From: Byssothecium circinans
Lineage: Eukaryota > Ascomycota > Dothideomycetes > Pleosporales > Massarinaceae
Length of the DNA: 64,000 nucleotides
Direction: 5' to 3'
NCBI GenBank assembly: GCA_010015675.1
Contig: ML976992.1
Coordinates: 760,491 to 824,490, forward strand
A program made the position numbers and the translations under genes. The notes under the pieces are model-generated. The model did no database searches, was not told where the DNA came from, and saw only the letters and a list, made by a program, of their open reading frames with translations. Shown here one piece after another: positions 43,650-59,641 of the stretch (positions within the stretch are counted from its first letter, which is position 1; every line of letters starts with the position of its first letter).

Positions 43650-46600
43650 CTAATAAGCACCCTCCCTCCTCTCATACCTACTCCCCTCCACAACCTCCAC
43701 CTCCCCAAACCCACTCCAAACCACCGCATCCGCCCCCAAACTCAAACCCCCCAACTTCGTCGCCCCAGAATCAAGCCCCCAAAGCGTAACTCCCAGATAA
43801 TTCACGCCGCGATAATTCAATATCCCCTCGGGAACGGGGAACGTCGTCTGCGGTCCTACGTTATTCACATACTCGCCGTACTGCCAGCCGTTAACGTAGA
43901 GCTGCGCCCTGTACGCCGGGACGCTCGATCCAGCACCAGTGGTGGTAGCGTTAACGAAAGTGAAGGACAACGGGATATCGTAACCACGCGGTAAATCCAG
44001 CTCAAACTCCACAGCGAAGAAGCGCACGCCAGGCCCCTCAATCCCCTCCTCAACCGGGCCCCTGCTTTCCCTCCACGGCACGTCTGGCGCCGTAAAAGCG
44101 CCAGGCAGATGCAGACCCTGCCGCTCAACATACAGCGCGCCTTCATTCAGCGGCCCGCGCGAAATATCGCGGTAATCCTCTCCGCCGAGGTTCCCCGTGA
44201 TCTTCCAAGTGATGGCGCTGGCGTTGCGGCCCGAGAGCGTGTAGTCCAGAATGCCACGGGGGTTTTTCATGGTTTCGGTTCCGATGGTCCAGTTTTCGTC
44301 AAGGCCCATGTTGTCGATTAAGACGGTGATGGTGTATGTGGAACCGGGCGTGAGGTTGGGGAGCGTGTAGGTGCCGCTACCCACGATGGCGGCGTCGTAG
44401 CCGCGGAAGGAGCCGAGGAAGGTCGAGTTTAGGAATACGGTGTGGCCGAATGCGGAGCCGCCTTGGGTGGAGAGGTAGAGTGTTTTTTCGGTGCCGGTGG
44501 CGGTGAAGGTACCGCGGAGGAGGAGCGAGGAGGTGTGGTAGCCGTAGTCGGGGCCGTAGAGGGAGGTTGGGGTTGTGGAAGGGCGGAGGGTGTTGGGGGA
44601 GCGCGGGAGGGTGGCGGGCGTCCAGAGGGTGTCGTCGTAGGTTGGGGAGAGTTCGGGGAGGGAGTCGAGGGATTTCCAGGGTAGGGATGAGAGGTTTGGG
44701 ATTGAGAGCTGGGGTGGGTTGAAGGGGAGGGTGGCGATGAGGGCGTTGGTGGTGTTGGACTTTTCGAAGGGGATAGGAAGGCTGTTGAAGGTTAGCGTTG
44801 TGATATTGGAGGCGCCGCCGAGGATTTCGAGGGGGGTTGTAGCGTTTATGTCGCCGGTTAGGGTGAGTGTTGTGGAGGTGGTGCTGGCGGTGCGGACTAG
44901 GTAGCCGGCTTTTAGGATTATGGGGCTAGTGGAGGAGTAGGGGGCTTGGTCTATAGACCAGTAGTTGTAGGCTTCGTTACGGTCTGAGAATGTCAGTGTG
45001 AAGATTATACAGTAGTAGGACAGAAGTGTTGCAACAATTTAGCAAACCCAAACAGCGGAAAGCGTCGCGGGACTTTGACGCGTGACTGTACGAAAGGAGA
45101 TAGGGTAGCGAATACATACCAAGCATATAGACGTAGACGAATGGCGCCCCAACACCAACCCTCGCGACCTTCCTCGTCCCATCAGCCTGGAAGTTGAGCA
45201 GCGTGTACCCACGAGTCGAGATCGACTTGACCTCTCCCTCCAGCACTTCCAGCCCCGTAACAGCAAGAGTGAGTTCATGCGTCTCTCCCGGGCCACCATA
45301 GACCACAAGCACAGTCTTATCCTCATACTTATGCCAGGTAAAAATCTCCGCGGTAGAGTACACCAGCGTCGCGCCGCCGATATCGTAGTTGCTAACATGG
45401 ATCTTCGAATCCCGTCCATTAAGCGTCAAGCTAGTCCCGTTGTATTGCGGAATAGTAATATTCCCGAATGCCGTAGTTGGGATGGTGAGTTTATAGCTCG
45501 TCGACGCCAGCGAGTTGTACGCATTATGTCTGACAAAGTAAAGATTCGTCCCATTCACGCCATACGCCGGGGTAACCGCTAGCTCCTTCGCCGTCGAAAA
45601 CGCTGTCGTGGACACATTGCCTCGCTCAGCGGTGTAATAAGCGGGCGAAACCTTGAAGAAGTTGGCCTGCAGTTTCTGCTCAGAGTACTTTTCGCGATCG
45701 ACTCTTCGATCTTCGCGAATGACGGCAGAGTAATCGTACGACGTGTAGCCACCCGGGTGGCCGAGGTTACCCCAGTTGGTGCCGCCAAATGTCATGTAGA
45801 GATTGAGGATGGTGACGCCGAAGCTGTAGAGTTGCTTGTAGAAGACGCGCTGGAACTCGGGGCCTGCGAGCGTGGCGCACTTTTCGAATCCCGGGCCGCC
45901 CCAGGGGTCAAAGGAGCCGGCTTGGAATTCGAGAATGGAATAAGGGGTGCTGGGGCTTTGTTGGAGGTGTAGTTGGCGCCAGTTTAGGGGGAGTCTGCCG
46001 TCGGGCCAGTTTGAAGGGTTTGCGCAGTCGAAACTTAGAGGGTAGCCGTCGTGGCCGTAGATGTCGACTGCGGCGGGTTGGCCGGGAGCATTGTATCCTT
46101 TGGGGGAGGCGTCGTTGCTGATAAGTGGGACGACGATTCCGGCGTCGCGGAGCTGCTTTATTATGTACTCCATGTAGACGGGGTCGGGGAATGGTTTAAT
46201 GGATGATAGCGCTATTGTGTATTCATTTTCGGGCTGGACGAGGATGATGGGGCCGCCATTTGTGATTTGGTTCGCTGCGATGGTTTTTCCGATTTCTTGC
46301 ATATATCTATGCATCGTGTCAATAACGTCACTGAACCATTTGAAATCGAGTGAGACCTACAAGTCCGTAGCATTCAAGAAGTCTTCAGCACGCGTCCTCA
46401 GCGTACCATTGAGTCTCTGAATCCACCCCGGGAACCCACCTCCCGACGCCTCGGCATTGATATACGGCCCCGGGCGAGCAATAAGATAGATTCCAGCCTT
46501 GCTAGCCGCGTCGAAGAAGGGTTGGAGATCAAACACGCCATCGGCACGGTAGACACCTGGCTTCCCTTCGAGGAGTGCCCAGTCGACGTAAAACGAGACA

Positions 46601-47032
46601 CCATTGTATCCAAGAGCTTTAATTTTCTGGAAGATATCGAGGTGGAGGGATGGTATGGGGAGTCTAGCCTATCGTCAGCAATCTTCCCGTCGCTAATTCA
46701 ATGGGGAAAGATGCCAGCGTACCGGTACGGATGTACCTCTCCACTATACAGGAATAATCGTTCGCCATTGATGAAGATGGTTTCTTCGTCCCAAGTAACC
46801 TGTGAAACACGTCAATTCCAACCCCCAAACTTCCCTTCCACCAAGACGCACACCAAACAATCACAAGAACAAAGAATAGAGAGAAACTTACAATATCCTG
46901 CAAAACCTCTCTCTTATACGGCCTAATCCAATCCAGAGGTCTCCCCGCTGCCACACTCGCACCAGCTGTAGCTTCCACCGCCAAACAAGCCAGCGCAACC
47001 GCCGTCGCCGCGCTCCCAAAGAACCCCTTCAT
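43650..47032 (-). CDS. lacA-like: Secreted beta-galactosidase, glycoside hydrolase family 35
   Basis: This extracellular enzyme removes terminal beta-galactose from galactosides and plant polysaccharides. Five exons (46892-47032, 46723-46799, 46361-46663, 45120-46306, 43650-44983) join in phase to 1,013 residues, the usual size for fungal GH35. A signal peptide ([25 protein letters not shown]) starts at 47032. The TIM barrel holds the acid/base Glu in [13 protein letters not shown] and the nucleophile Glu in [37 protein letters not shown], the beta-sandwich domains and the late [13 protein letters not shown] segment ([17 protein letters not shown]) complete the fold. Many N-x-S/T sites fit glycosylation. 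Intron 4 (44984-45119) is the longest and contains a dispersed repeat. Intron 3 opens with GTAGGT right after ACTT. Confidence 0.95.
45011..45091 (-). repeat. Dispersed repeat, copy 2 (inside beta-galactosidase intron 4)
   Basis: This segment fills most of the 136-nt intron and is homologous to 35042-35124. The intron has normal GTATGT and CTCAG ends and phase 1. An intron whose body is a repeat found elsewhere is the hallmark of introner-like elements, but only two copies are seen here. Confidence 0.7.
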
Positions 47033-48967
47033 CTTTTCCCTTCCAATTTTTTCCCAACCCAATTGCTCAATTGCGAAGGAGCACCGAAGGTCGTGTCGTA
47101 TCAAAAGAGGAAAAGAGGAGAAGATGGAAGAAGGAAGTGCGCAATTGATCCAAAAAAAAAAGGCACCCCCTCTTGTATATTGAGCTGCGAGCCTCCCAGG
47201 TACCTAAAGTACGCACCCATGCACAATGACACCACAACCACCAAAACGTCCTCCCTACCCTTACCCTCTCGTGCAAATTCCACCCGACTTCCCCATCCAT
47301 ACCCCATCCCCGCACCGATGCCATCCCTCTTCCCGTCCCCGTGCAGTCTTCCTAAACCCTTCTCCGCATCCCTTCCGCCACGCATCCGAACCACGCAGAC
47401 ACAATCCCACGGTAGCCCACAGTAGCTCCACGGCCAGCGCACCAGGAAAGGCAAGCTGGTGAGCTTTAATAAGGCAAGGAGAACGCATTAAGTATCGATA
47501 TACCGGTACCCGTATAACGGGGGGGTGGGGGTTAAAATCCCACCAACCCGCACCCCGCATTCATTTATTCCCAACCCGAGGATGCAGACGGCGAATCCAT
47601 CATCGGCTAGAAGAATTGTCAGAAACTTGGGCGTTGTGAGCTAGAATATCAAACGCTAGGGTACGTACCTGCTGTACTGGTGATGGGCTGGTTTAAGCTT
47701 GCGGGGGGGAAGGCTGAAATGGGGGGCTTTGGGCCGGGGCTATCGTGCGGTAAAACCCGGGGAGGGAATCTTGAATTACATACAGTATTATTGAATACTG
47801 GACTGAACTAGTTGGATTGAGGGCATGTTCAGTTAGTTCATCCTTGATTCCCCGAAATGGGGAATGCGGGTGATTAAGCGGGGTTCTCTTTCGGCGCGGC
47901 GAATCAGAGGGGTAGGCCGAGGGCCCGCCCCAGGCACAGTACGGGTAGTAAGAAATGTTCTTCGATGGTGTGCGGTTCCTGCTCTGGGTTCCAGGCGGTA
48001 AAGGTTCATAGAAAGACGTGAACGATGGAAGCGCGGAGCTGGCTCAGCCCAAGATATCAAATGTGAATTACCTTTAGCTAGCCAGCCAAACCAAACCAAA
48101 CACCCAAGCAAAAGTGCCGCAAGTATCCGCATCAAATCACATCGCCATGACATTATCCCGAGCCTCAAGGCTCTTCTTCATAGAGCCGCTTAACTCCCCC
48201 ACATGCATTGCACAATAAGAGCACCAAAGCACCAACCTGCAAAAGATCAACCTCGTACCCACAATAATAAATTCAATTCATACCACCAATATGCTAGTTA
48301 TCTCAGTACAGACAGAACAAAAAATCAACCCGAACAAAACACAAAAACACAAACCGACAAAAAGGCGGCCGTAGTACCGTCCATGGTGACAAGACCCGGG
48401 ACCAGTTAGACACGCACTCACGATAACCGCCCACCCATCCGTCTGTTGTATGCATTCGCATTAGCATCGCCTCTGGGCGTTCCAATGCCGGTTGCTAGAT
48501 CCAGTATGCACTTCACCTGCAGAAAAAAAAAAGAAAGGACAGCAAAACAGCAAACAGCAAATAGCAAACAGCCACCACCGCCCACTCATCGGGTTCTCTG
48601 ACGGATATACTGAAGGGGAAAAAAAAACAAGGAAAAGGCCCACCAACATCAAAAACAAGAAAGATACGCGCCAGACTTGTTCAAAGACAATGGCCGTCTC
48701 GGGTACTGTACTTTTTCGACATCTCCACCATGGTATAGGGGAAAGGAAATTAAAAACAGCATATTTGTGAGAAGGAACGAGTGCAGGAACAATGGCAACA
48801 CTCCATGAGGACGGGTAGTAATACAAGGTCTGGGACACATTCATACCGAGGTTATTCGAATAAGGCCGAATACGAGGAGAAAACATGACGAGCCGGTAAT
48901 AGTGGATTGGCATGATGGAGCAGGGCGTCCCAGTCCCTGGATTCCATGGCAGTTGGAACGCTGGGAA
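47033..48967. other. 1.9-kb upstream region of beta-galactosidase, no gene recognised
   Basis: This is the promoter side of the GH35 gene and the 3' flank of the large Zn2Cys6 regulator. It has A runs (47151-47161, 48522-48533, 48619-48627) and a GTGGGG at 47525-47530 that fits the loose CreA consensus SYGGRG, which occurs often by chance. Short frames here have no signature. Confidence 0.45.
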
Positions 48968-51900
48968 TCACTGCTGCTGATACTCCGTAGGGTAGGTCGG
49001 AGTGGCGTTGGGTTGCATCATACCCATGTGCTGCCACGGGTCCGGCTCATATACGATGGAGGTATCATAGCCGTTGCCAAAGGTATGGAATTGGATCCCA
49101 GTCCCGTGATGGGCACCGTTGTAGGTATCGTGCCAATGCTTTTGCCCTTCCGCCTGCGAGTATGAGTTTATCAAGTTGCCGCCAAAAGAGTTCGAGATCG
49201 GAGCAGGCGGATGCAGAGTCTCCCGGTCCGTAGATTCGGGGGCTTGATATACATTTCCCGGAGGTTGGCTATGCACACCGTTGAATGATGGAGGCGCAAA
49301 GTGCCCGTACTCGGTGTTTGAAGGGTTTGGAGTGTATGGCGTGGCTCCGTTGTAGTCGTTCGTGACTTTTGCTCGCGGGGTTCCCGCTTCGGATTGCGCT
49401 TTGACAGGAGCATGGCTGTTGTTGACCGCATTCCAAGGCTGGGGAGTGCCGTCCCGCGCGTCTCCATCTTCGCTCTTCACGGCGCCGACGCTGTCAGCTT
49501 CGTACGTCTCGTCTTCATGTCGTATGTTTAGAACAACCTCGTCGTCTTCGGCATCCTTTTTATATTCGATGTCCATCTTGTGATCTCCCATTTCTTTCAA
49601 CTGTTTCTCAATCTGCGACCACAGGTTGATGCCGTGGTCACTGCGCATCGTGTCTGAGGAACAACTGCCATTGCTTTCAGGACTTCCGAACGTTTCGCGG
49701 TATGATTTTGTAGCCTTAACCAGTTTCTTGTAGTACGTTCGCGCGTCTCTACACCAGCTATTCGCCATTCTCAGGTTCGATCGCATGTGAAGCAGAAGTC
49801 CCCAGGCACGATCGAAGTTCTTAAGAAGGACTGGGTCTTTCTTGCGGTTCGGATCTTCTTTGTCGAGGAGCCGGACGTGTTTTCCCTCATCGAAGTTGGG
49901 GAAAAAGCACGTCCATAAGACTGTCACTGTGTGAGTACATTGCACTCGGTGAATTGCGAATCAGCTCGACTTACCGATTTGCAGGGCATAGAATAAAGTA
50001 AATCCTGTCATGGGCGTCTCGACCAATGCATTTCTGTCCTGGCAATTGCCCATCAATTCCAAAAACTCTCTACACGCTTTGAAGCACTTTTCTGCGTCCT
50101 CCTCATACCAATGATCTGGGCGTCCCGTGTTGAGTGCATCAGGAATGTTACCGTCAATTGGCCCTGCCGGTTTGGGCTCGCCGCAAGGAAGACCTGGCAG
50201 ATACTCGCGGTGAAGCGCCATATCGCATATAGCAAAAATCGAATGTAGAAGCACGTAGTCCCTATGCTTCTTGAAGGCGATTTGGCTGTTCGTTACGGTC
50301 TCGCTCAGGATGAGGTCCATGGGTAGGTTCTGTTTCAGCTCGTCCAGCTTGGCCTCGCACTTGTAGAATGTAGATTCTTTATCCCAAGGCGCCTTCTCCT
50401 CATACCTGCTACTGCGTCAGCTATTACATCAGAAACTTGGCAACTAGAGAGAACATACCGTCGCGTCACGTTGCAAGTCCACCAAATGACGTCTCGATAA
50501 ACATCCAGAGCTTTGATGAACCATGACAGACACTCTTGCTCGCGTTCGTCTTCCCATCTGGGATCGTCATCACTAGACCGAACAGCAGATGATTCCCAAA
50601 AATGACTTGCCCCATTTACTGAGTGCTGGGAACTTCGTAAAGCATAGTATTGGTCCCGCCGCTTCTGGAAGCCGCTTCTATCCTCGCGGAGCTTCATCGT
50701 CCTCACGTTCCTGCCAAAGAAGTAGTCCTTCTCGCTGCAAGGCAGCTGGATCTTAATATCCTCGAAGCGTATCCTCCAAGGCCGGTTGTTGCCACTGCTG
50801 ACATAGCTATCCATGATGTAACAACTCCAGAACGTGCGGCGCTTCGTTTCAGCCTCGATGAACCACTCTTTACCAGACGTGGCTTCATTCAACCCAGGCT
50901 CAATTGTCGCGCGTGCAAAGGGATTGAGGTCCCTCTGCACATGTAGATTCTGCAGTATGGCACAACTGACTGCCGTGGCAAGGGTTTGGAAGCATTGTGC
51001 GCCTTGACAACTGCGCCATTCTTGGAGGCAGAGCATGAGAAGCGCCTGGGTTTTCTCGATTCTCGGTATGCCCGTCGACTGACCGCTATTGCTGTTCAGC
51101 CTCGTGCGGGCGGCATCCGCATAACGCTTAGAAATTGTGCTGGGGGTGACTCCGGACCAGTAGCGTTCCACAAACGTTTTATGGAAGGGAACGGTAAGGG
51201 CGAGGAAGGCTAATAAGAGGGACGCAAACGGTTCCGTTACCTGGGACGAGTTGAATCGGCTGAGTTGACCGGGAAATTTCTCCTTGTGCAGAAAGCAGAG
51301 ATCAGTCGCAAAATGCTGCTCGAAGATGTCCCACTGTGAAAGATAAGCCAAAGCCTTGAAACGAGACTGGTCAAGAGGCTTACCAAGTCGACGAGGAGCT
51401 GCGGAGTGATTTGTTTTGAGTCGAGCAAATCTTCGTTTGATGGAATTTTCCCTTTGGGGGCAATGTGCGCCGCTCCTTGCTTTTTACTCTTTTTGCGAGG
51501 CAACTGGCAACGGTCAGCAGGAATGCTCGACAATGTCGTCGGCTAAGATACTGCCTCGTAGCCGTAGATATGCTGCTTGTAACGGAATCTAAGGGCATCG
51601 TCACATGATGAAATGTACGCTTGGCGATAGTTCGGAGGGAATATGAAAATGTACCCACCTCTCCCGATCCGTCGGCATCGTGACCAGCGGACGCACTCGG
51701 TCTCCGTTTTACAGCGCTTTCGGAAGATGCAGGGCCGCCGGTAGGATAAATGCAGACTCTATTATTCTTTTTGCACAGTTCGCAATCGGTGTTGATGCCG
51801 TTGTTGGAACATCGCACTTTGCTCTTTCGGCAGTGGGCACATGCAATGGATGACCTGTGGCGGCCCTGCTCCGACTTCTTCCCGCCAGCTCCATGGCTGG

Positions 51901-52441
51901 CGCCACGGCCCTCTGCACTGCCGTTGATGGCAGCAAGAGGGCGTGGCGTCGGATGCGGCGATGCCTGCACGGTGGATGGTGAGGGATGGGCCGTGGTAGG
52001 GGATACCTGGGTCTGCACAGATGGAGGTGATGGAGATGGCGGCCGAGGGGGCAGAGGGGGCAGAGGCTGAGGGTGATGGAGATGGTGTAGGTGAGGCTGC
52101 AATGCGGGCTGCCGCGGCACTGGGGGCGGCGGCGGCGGCGGCGGCGCAGTGTACGAGGAATCCAGCGGGGACTCTGGTGCGCCGGCGGCGCCTTTGGCCC
52201 TTGAAGGCAGTATTTTGGCGGTGGTCCGAGGGCTCGCGGTCGCGATCACCAAGGGCTGCTGGGCGGTGGTGGATGGGGACGAAGTTGTGCGTCGCGCGTC
52301 GGTTGGCGATGCCGACCGAGACGGAGACAGAGACGCTGTGATGGCGGCCGGGAAAGCCTGAAGGGACAGAGATGCGGGGGAGCACGGTTCTGGGCCCGCA
52401 GGGGCAGTCAGAGGCGGCCACGGGGCTCTCACGGCTCTCAC
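48968..52441 (-). CDS. Large Zn2Cys6 transcription factor, about 1,055 aa
   Basis: Exons 51659-52441, 51384-51503, 50459-51333, 49975-50405 and 48968-49926 join in phase. A Pro/Ala/Ser-rich N-terminus, including a polyproline run encoded by a GGC/GCC repeat near 52126-52146, precedes the zinc cluster: IACAHCRKSKVRC..NTDCELCKKNNRVCIYP. A Lys-rich linker (LPRKKSKKQG) and the fungal transcription-factor domain follow (LLVDLWDIFEQHFATDLCFLHKEKF; EAETKRRTFWSCYIMDSYVSSGNNRPWRI). The C-terminus is Asn/Gln/Pro-rich, typical of activation domains. The start at 52441 is the only in-frame ATG in exon 1; an extra upstream exon cannot be excluded. It is divergent from protein kinase C. The target pathway is unknown; a link to the beta-galactosidase gene downstream is only positional. 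Confidence 0.85.
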
Positions 52442-54892
52442 AGCCTTCCGGGCACTCCTGGACGGACGCGCAAACGGGGCTCGCAGGTAACACGGCGAGT
52501 GGATGTGACTGGCAGGCGGGCAGCTGTTTGTGTCGTTGCAAGACTGGACGGTAGATAGTGGAGGTTCGGCTTGGGCGGGCAGGGTAGAGAATCAGATATC
52601 GGAACCATCAAGTACGGAGTATGCGCATTGGCATTGGCATTATTCGCAGCTGGGGCGACTATGACTATGTTCGGAAAGCCGGCAGACGCGCTCTCATTGC
52701 TCATTCCCACCTAGGTATCTATTGCTTTACCCTGCTCTGTACCCCTTGCTGTCACTGCTTGCATATCATCAAAAGAATTAGAAAAGCATACGGAGACCTG
52801 TCACCGTCTCCCCATTATTCCCCAGTTCCCCCATGTCCATCATTTGAGCGCGGCTGCGGCGACACGACTGTCATCATCATTTAACAAGTCGTCATCATCA
52901 CTCACCACCACGACTACACCACAACCGTCTTCCACTTCCACTCACTGCTGCCTCCGCACGCTGCGCCGTGGTCTGGCTCGTGGTCTGCCGGCCCGAACTG
53001 GAGTGTCCGGCCATCCGATGCCCCTCTGAGTCTCGAACACCTCCAACACCACTGTCGATAAATGCCATCTGCAATCTATCCTCGACCGTCGAGCACCAGA
53101 TGCGCAGACCGATCTTGACGTGTGCAGCCACGACGCATGCACGCCAGGTAGCACGACACCACGCTTCACAGAGACGCCTGTCGGGTATGCAGTCCTGCTA
53201 TGAGAAAATGCCGTTTCGAGGCGGTTACAGCTCACAGTCTACCCGGCAATTATTCGCCACCACACTCTGCGAACCACGATTCATCGACCCAGGTCTCGGC
53301 CCAGCAAGAGGGCGATTTGGGCCGCTGTTGACGTCAATGCGAGAGGCTGCTCCCGTGCTGGTTGCTGAACGGTCACGTTGAACGGTGAAGGTTTGCTTTT
53401 CGGCGCGAGGCCGTCCACGCCTTAACACGCGGCTTGTGGACCCGTCCACCCGTCCTACCCGACGGAGGAAATCGCGAAATGCTTTTGCACGGCGTGCACG
53501 GCTTTTCTCTGATCGCGCACGTGTCAAGAGAGGCTCTGTCGCATCGGCCTTGTATCTATGTATCTGATCTCGGTGCAGATGGAAGCAGTCTCTTTTGGGC
53601 CTCGTGCAGTCGGATATTCATCATACAGCCATGATCGACAGCTAGCACGTCGATTCGAAGACTGCGGACCGGTTCCATTATTTGTGCCGGGCTATCAAGT
53701 CCTCAACGATATGCAATGTCGACACTTTGATGGATTACCATGGGTAGTCTCTTCAAGGTCCCGATCCTCTCATGGCCAACCTCAAGCAATCACGGCACGC
53801 CTAGGAGCTCAAAGTACATGCAGCGTTCAATTGGTAAGTCGGCCGAACTCCCAGCCATTGATTCGCGTTGGTCAAGTTTGAACGACTGTTGTCTCTCATG
53901 GGTAATAAGCAGCTGTCGTCATGATTGCCTACGCACCGCTTCTTGGTTAACACGGCATAGCAGGAGCTCTGATTTTCCCTTTGGCATAAAGTATAGCAGA
54001 TAGACCAATCCATTGATGATGACAATATCTTCAAGTGCTGTGCCACCAAAGAAAGGACGCGTGATACGCCTTCAACCATGCCGTGTAATGCACAGTTTCG
54101 AGATGCGATGCAAGCATAAGAGAAAAAGATTTGGAACCACGCCATAGCAGGTAGCACGGGTGAGATCTGCGTTGCCTGACCGCTGCGCATCCATGCGTGT
54201 CGCACGCTCGTGGCTATCGCTGGGGCTTCGACAAGACGGACATGGAGTTGATTTGGAAGTAGGAGACTGCGAGTACGCGTACGTGACAGGAGAGGGTGTT
54301 GGTGTAGGTAGGTAGTGTAGTGAAGCTGTTCGCATCTAACTCCTGCGCCACATCCGGACTGTTTTGCTTGTCACTTGTCCCCCGCCTACACCCCGCGATG
54401 CTTTCGCCTGGTTCACAATCGTGCCTGAACTCGTCATAATCCCACCACCACTCCTCTACCTCCCCCCCGTTCCGCCGCGCAGTCTGCCACGACGCTGCCT
54501 GCGCGAATCCGAATCTCAGTCCACGCCCATCTTGCGTCCGGAGAGAATCGCGACTGCTGCGGGGGCGACTCAGCCACACTTCGGACAGAGAGCTAGTCAC
54601 CCACCATCTACCCACTTTGGCAACATCACGCTTCTCCTCTCTGCTGGCGGCCGTCATTGCTACTCGCTCTCTAGCCCTCCTCTCGTCCGCATATTCTTCC
54701 TTCGCCTGCGACGGGCCTCGAGCCTCCCGCGTCCCACAGTCCGCCTGCTTGGGCATCCACGCCGCTCCTCTCAGTGGCTCTCACAAGCTCCCGCACCCCC
54801 GCCCACCAGGCACACTACCCGCTCGCTGCACCCATCGGCGAAGAACCGCTGAAGCCGCCTTCTTCGCCGAGTGCCTTTGAATCTCCGCCGTG
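52442..54892. promoter_or_regulatory. 2.45-kb divergent region between Zn2Cys6 regulator and PKC
   Basis: No conserved gene is recognised. Several short frames on both strands lack signatures. The length fits long 5' leaders or large regulatory regions for the two genes. The stretch 52870-52935 is rich in TCATCATCA and CACCAC simple sequence, and 54370-54860 is C/T-rich, as expected near the PKC transcription start. Confidence 0.4.
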
Positions 54893-58751
<3,859 letters not shown>

Positions 58752-59641
58752 AGAGATGCGTTTCCTTCGGATACCCAGGGCCTTTTCGGAGCACTCGGCT
58801 TGCATTCTTTGATTGGTTGCGCTCGCATGGAACTCCTCCGACCTGCTAACACTTTTTGTTTCCCATATTTCTTCTTCACTTTCTTCTTCGGGCACACATA
58901 TAGTCGTTGTAATACGAGGGGTGAGGGGTGGGCGCATATGTAGGGTTGCTTACGTGGTCGGACTGTGGATATGGGATATGTTGAGGTTTTTCTTGTTGCT
59001 GGTGGGTAGAGGTGGGCGAAAAGGTACGCAGGTTGGTTGGGACTGGAGTGGAGGGTAGTATGGTTCGGGAGGTGGCTGTGGGGTTTTTGTTAGTGTCGGG
59101 GATGGGTTGGCCGAGGGGGCTTTGGGGGTTTGGGCGGGCTTTTTAGTGACAGACGAAATAAGTGATAGGTTCGAATTCCACGCTCGCGGAAGGGAGGTGG
59201 TGGTTGGTGATGTGATGAGTGCGACTGTTGTTAGTAAGGGTTTTCTGCAGCTACCATACAAGTACTAAGGCGATACAATCATACTCGCTCTTATACCCAC
59301 ACTCACTCTCGGCGTTATGAGGTACTGTATATGCTAATATGCGAACCTAAACCTATGCAACCCAAACCCAACGCAATGCTAAACGCCAACGCCACTGCTT
59401 GCTTAAAGTGCAACGACCAATCGCAGCAACCTATAAACAACATAACCCATGCACGAGAAAACAAAGGAAAGGAAAGGAAAGCTCACTCACGGCCCATATA
59501 CACAATCTCTTCCCACGCCGTTATGATCCCAGTGCCAACATGCCTATGACTAAAACAAAAGGAAAAAAATTGAAACATCTTATCCATCTCCTACGCACAT
59601 CCCCCCTTCGCAGCCCACAAATCCAAAACACTCTGCTAGCT
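58752..59641. other. Convergent 3' region
   Basis: This lies between the PKC and MCH1-like 3' ends. It is G/T-rich near 58900-59120. No gene or RNA is supported. Confidence 0.55.

Noticed and set aside
47525..47530. CreA-like GTGGGG upstream of beta-galactosidase as a regulatory feature
   Set aside because: The consensus is too degenerate to count on its own; it is mentioned only as context.
52021..52341. Gly/Ala/Glu-rich plus-strand frames over the GGC repeat
   Set aside because: They are antisense to the proline-rich N-terminus of the Zn2Cys6 regulator and explained by the trinucleotide repeat.
59172..59184. Second B-box-like sequence (GGTTCGAATTCC)
   Set aside because: It has an extra base relative to the consensus and no surrounding cloverleaf.
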